Positions 6,145 through 6,317 of a stretch of 6,317 nt of DNA are shown here, piece after piece. Positions within the stretch are counted from its first letter, which is position 1. The number at the start of each line of letters is the position of its first letter. Origin of the DNA: JAYWDA01 sp043747555 (GTDB lineage: Bacteria; Bdellovibrionota; Bdellovibrionia; Bdellovibrionales; Bdellovibrionaceae); contig JAYTOY010000010.1 of the NCBI GenBank assembly GCA_043747555.1, positions 1 to 6,317 on the forward strand, written 5' to 3'. The notes under the pieces were generated by a model. The model had not been told where the DNA came from. It was given only the letters and a program-made list of their open reading frames with translations, and did not search any database. Position numbers and translations under genes: made by a program.

Positions 6145-6228
6145 TCATCGAAAAGAGCGCGGGAGTGAGGTTTTCAGGCGGTTTGATAGCCGAATTTAGG
6201 ATTTCGCCTTAAAGATCTGAAACTGCCT

Positions 6229-6238
6229 CACTTAAGTG
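6229..6238. repeat. 10-bp perfect palindrome upstream of dprA
   Basis: CACTTAAGTG is exactly self-complementary and lies about 85 bases upstream of the dprA start on the minus strand. It also touches the candidate GTG start of the possible + strand gene at 6238. A similar CTTAAGTG occurs at about 6285-6292. It may be an operator for one or both genes, but chance is not excluded. Confidence 0.25.
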
Positions 6239-6317
6239 TGCTTAGGGCAGCGTTACGCCTCAAGATTGTTCTGATATTTAAAGGGCTTAAGTGGTTCGTT
6301 GTTGCCTTACGAATTCC
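6238..6317 (+). CDS. possible N-terminus of a small membrane protein (partial)
   Basis: A frame starting with GTG at 6238 stays open to the window edge and encodes about 26 residues: basic and aliphatic, with LRLKIVLIFKGLKWF in the middle. That looks like the start of an amphipathic or membrane segment and is reminiscent of the first helix of DUF2127-type proteins (an LRLxxxFKxLK pattern). No Shine-Dalgarno sequence is visible and the frame is also open back to 6190. A competing minus-strand frame is open from the edge to a TGA at 6228-6230. The call is tentative; the rest of this region (6145-6237) shows no convincing gene. Confidence 0.25.
   Translation, partial: MLRAALRLKIVLIFKGLKWFVVALRI

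Noticed and set aside
6228..6317. Minus-strand partial frame ending in TGA at 6228-6230
   Set aside because: It has only about 29 codons with no recognisable motif and overlaps the more protein-like + strand reading, so it is probably chance.
1..6317. Mobile element, CRISPR array, toxin-antitoxin pair or other defence system
   Set aside because: No transposase, regularly spaced repeats, terminal inverted repeats or small paired genes were seen; all large frames have housekeeping or single-gene explanations.

Overview
The window reads as ordinary chromosomal DNA of a Gram-negative, diderm bacterium. It encodes an inner-membrane periplasmic folding factor (PpiD type), an LPS-export permease (LptF), a thioredoxin and a short DprA. 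My impression from the A/T-leaning, Lys-rich genes and the Rx-like protein with a long disordered tail is a predatory or delta-proteobacterium-like lineage (Bdellovibrio type). That placement is inference, not something the sequence proves. No mobile element, CRISPR array, rRNA or tRNA gene was found.

Layout. Positions 3-86 probably hold the 3' end of an upstream + strand gene. A good promoter (103-130) and a strong ribosome binding site precede ppiD (157-1650). A TTG-initiated gene (1658-2233) follows almost directly and looks like a pterin-synthase (PTPS/QueD) fold that has lost its zinc site. Its end converges on trxA (minus, 2242-2568), with only 8 bases between the stop codons and a minus-strand terminator folded across that junction. 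Upstream of trxA on the minus strand lies a gene for a receiver-like protein (2595-3830) whose phosphoacceptor and other catalytic residues are replaced. It probably shares a transcript with trxA. A 122-bp divergent intergenic region separates it from lptF (plus, 3953-5047). Both divergent genes lack a Shine-Dalgarno sequence and have -10-like boxes almost touching the start codon, so both may be leaderless. After lptF come a structured 3' region and a terminator, then convergent dprA (minus, 5224-6144). The last 173 bases are mostly non-coding. They may contain the first codons of a small membrane protein on the + strand.

How the genes fit together. ppiD and lptF are both cell-envelope biogenesis functions, and trxA is general cytoplasmic redox. 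DprA loads RecA on incoming single-stranded DNA. I see no evidence that these form one dedicated pathway. The interest lies in two apparently degenerate proteins (the PTPS-like and receiver-like ones) and in the compact regulatory architecture. I do not see a clear new multi-gene system here.
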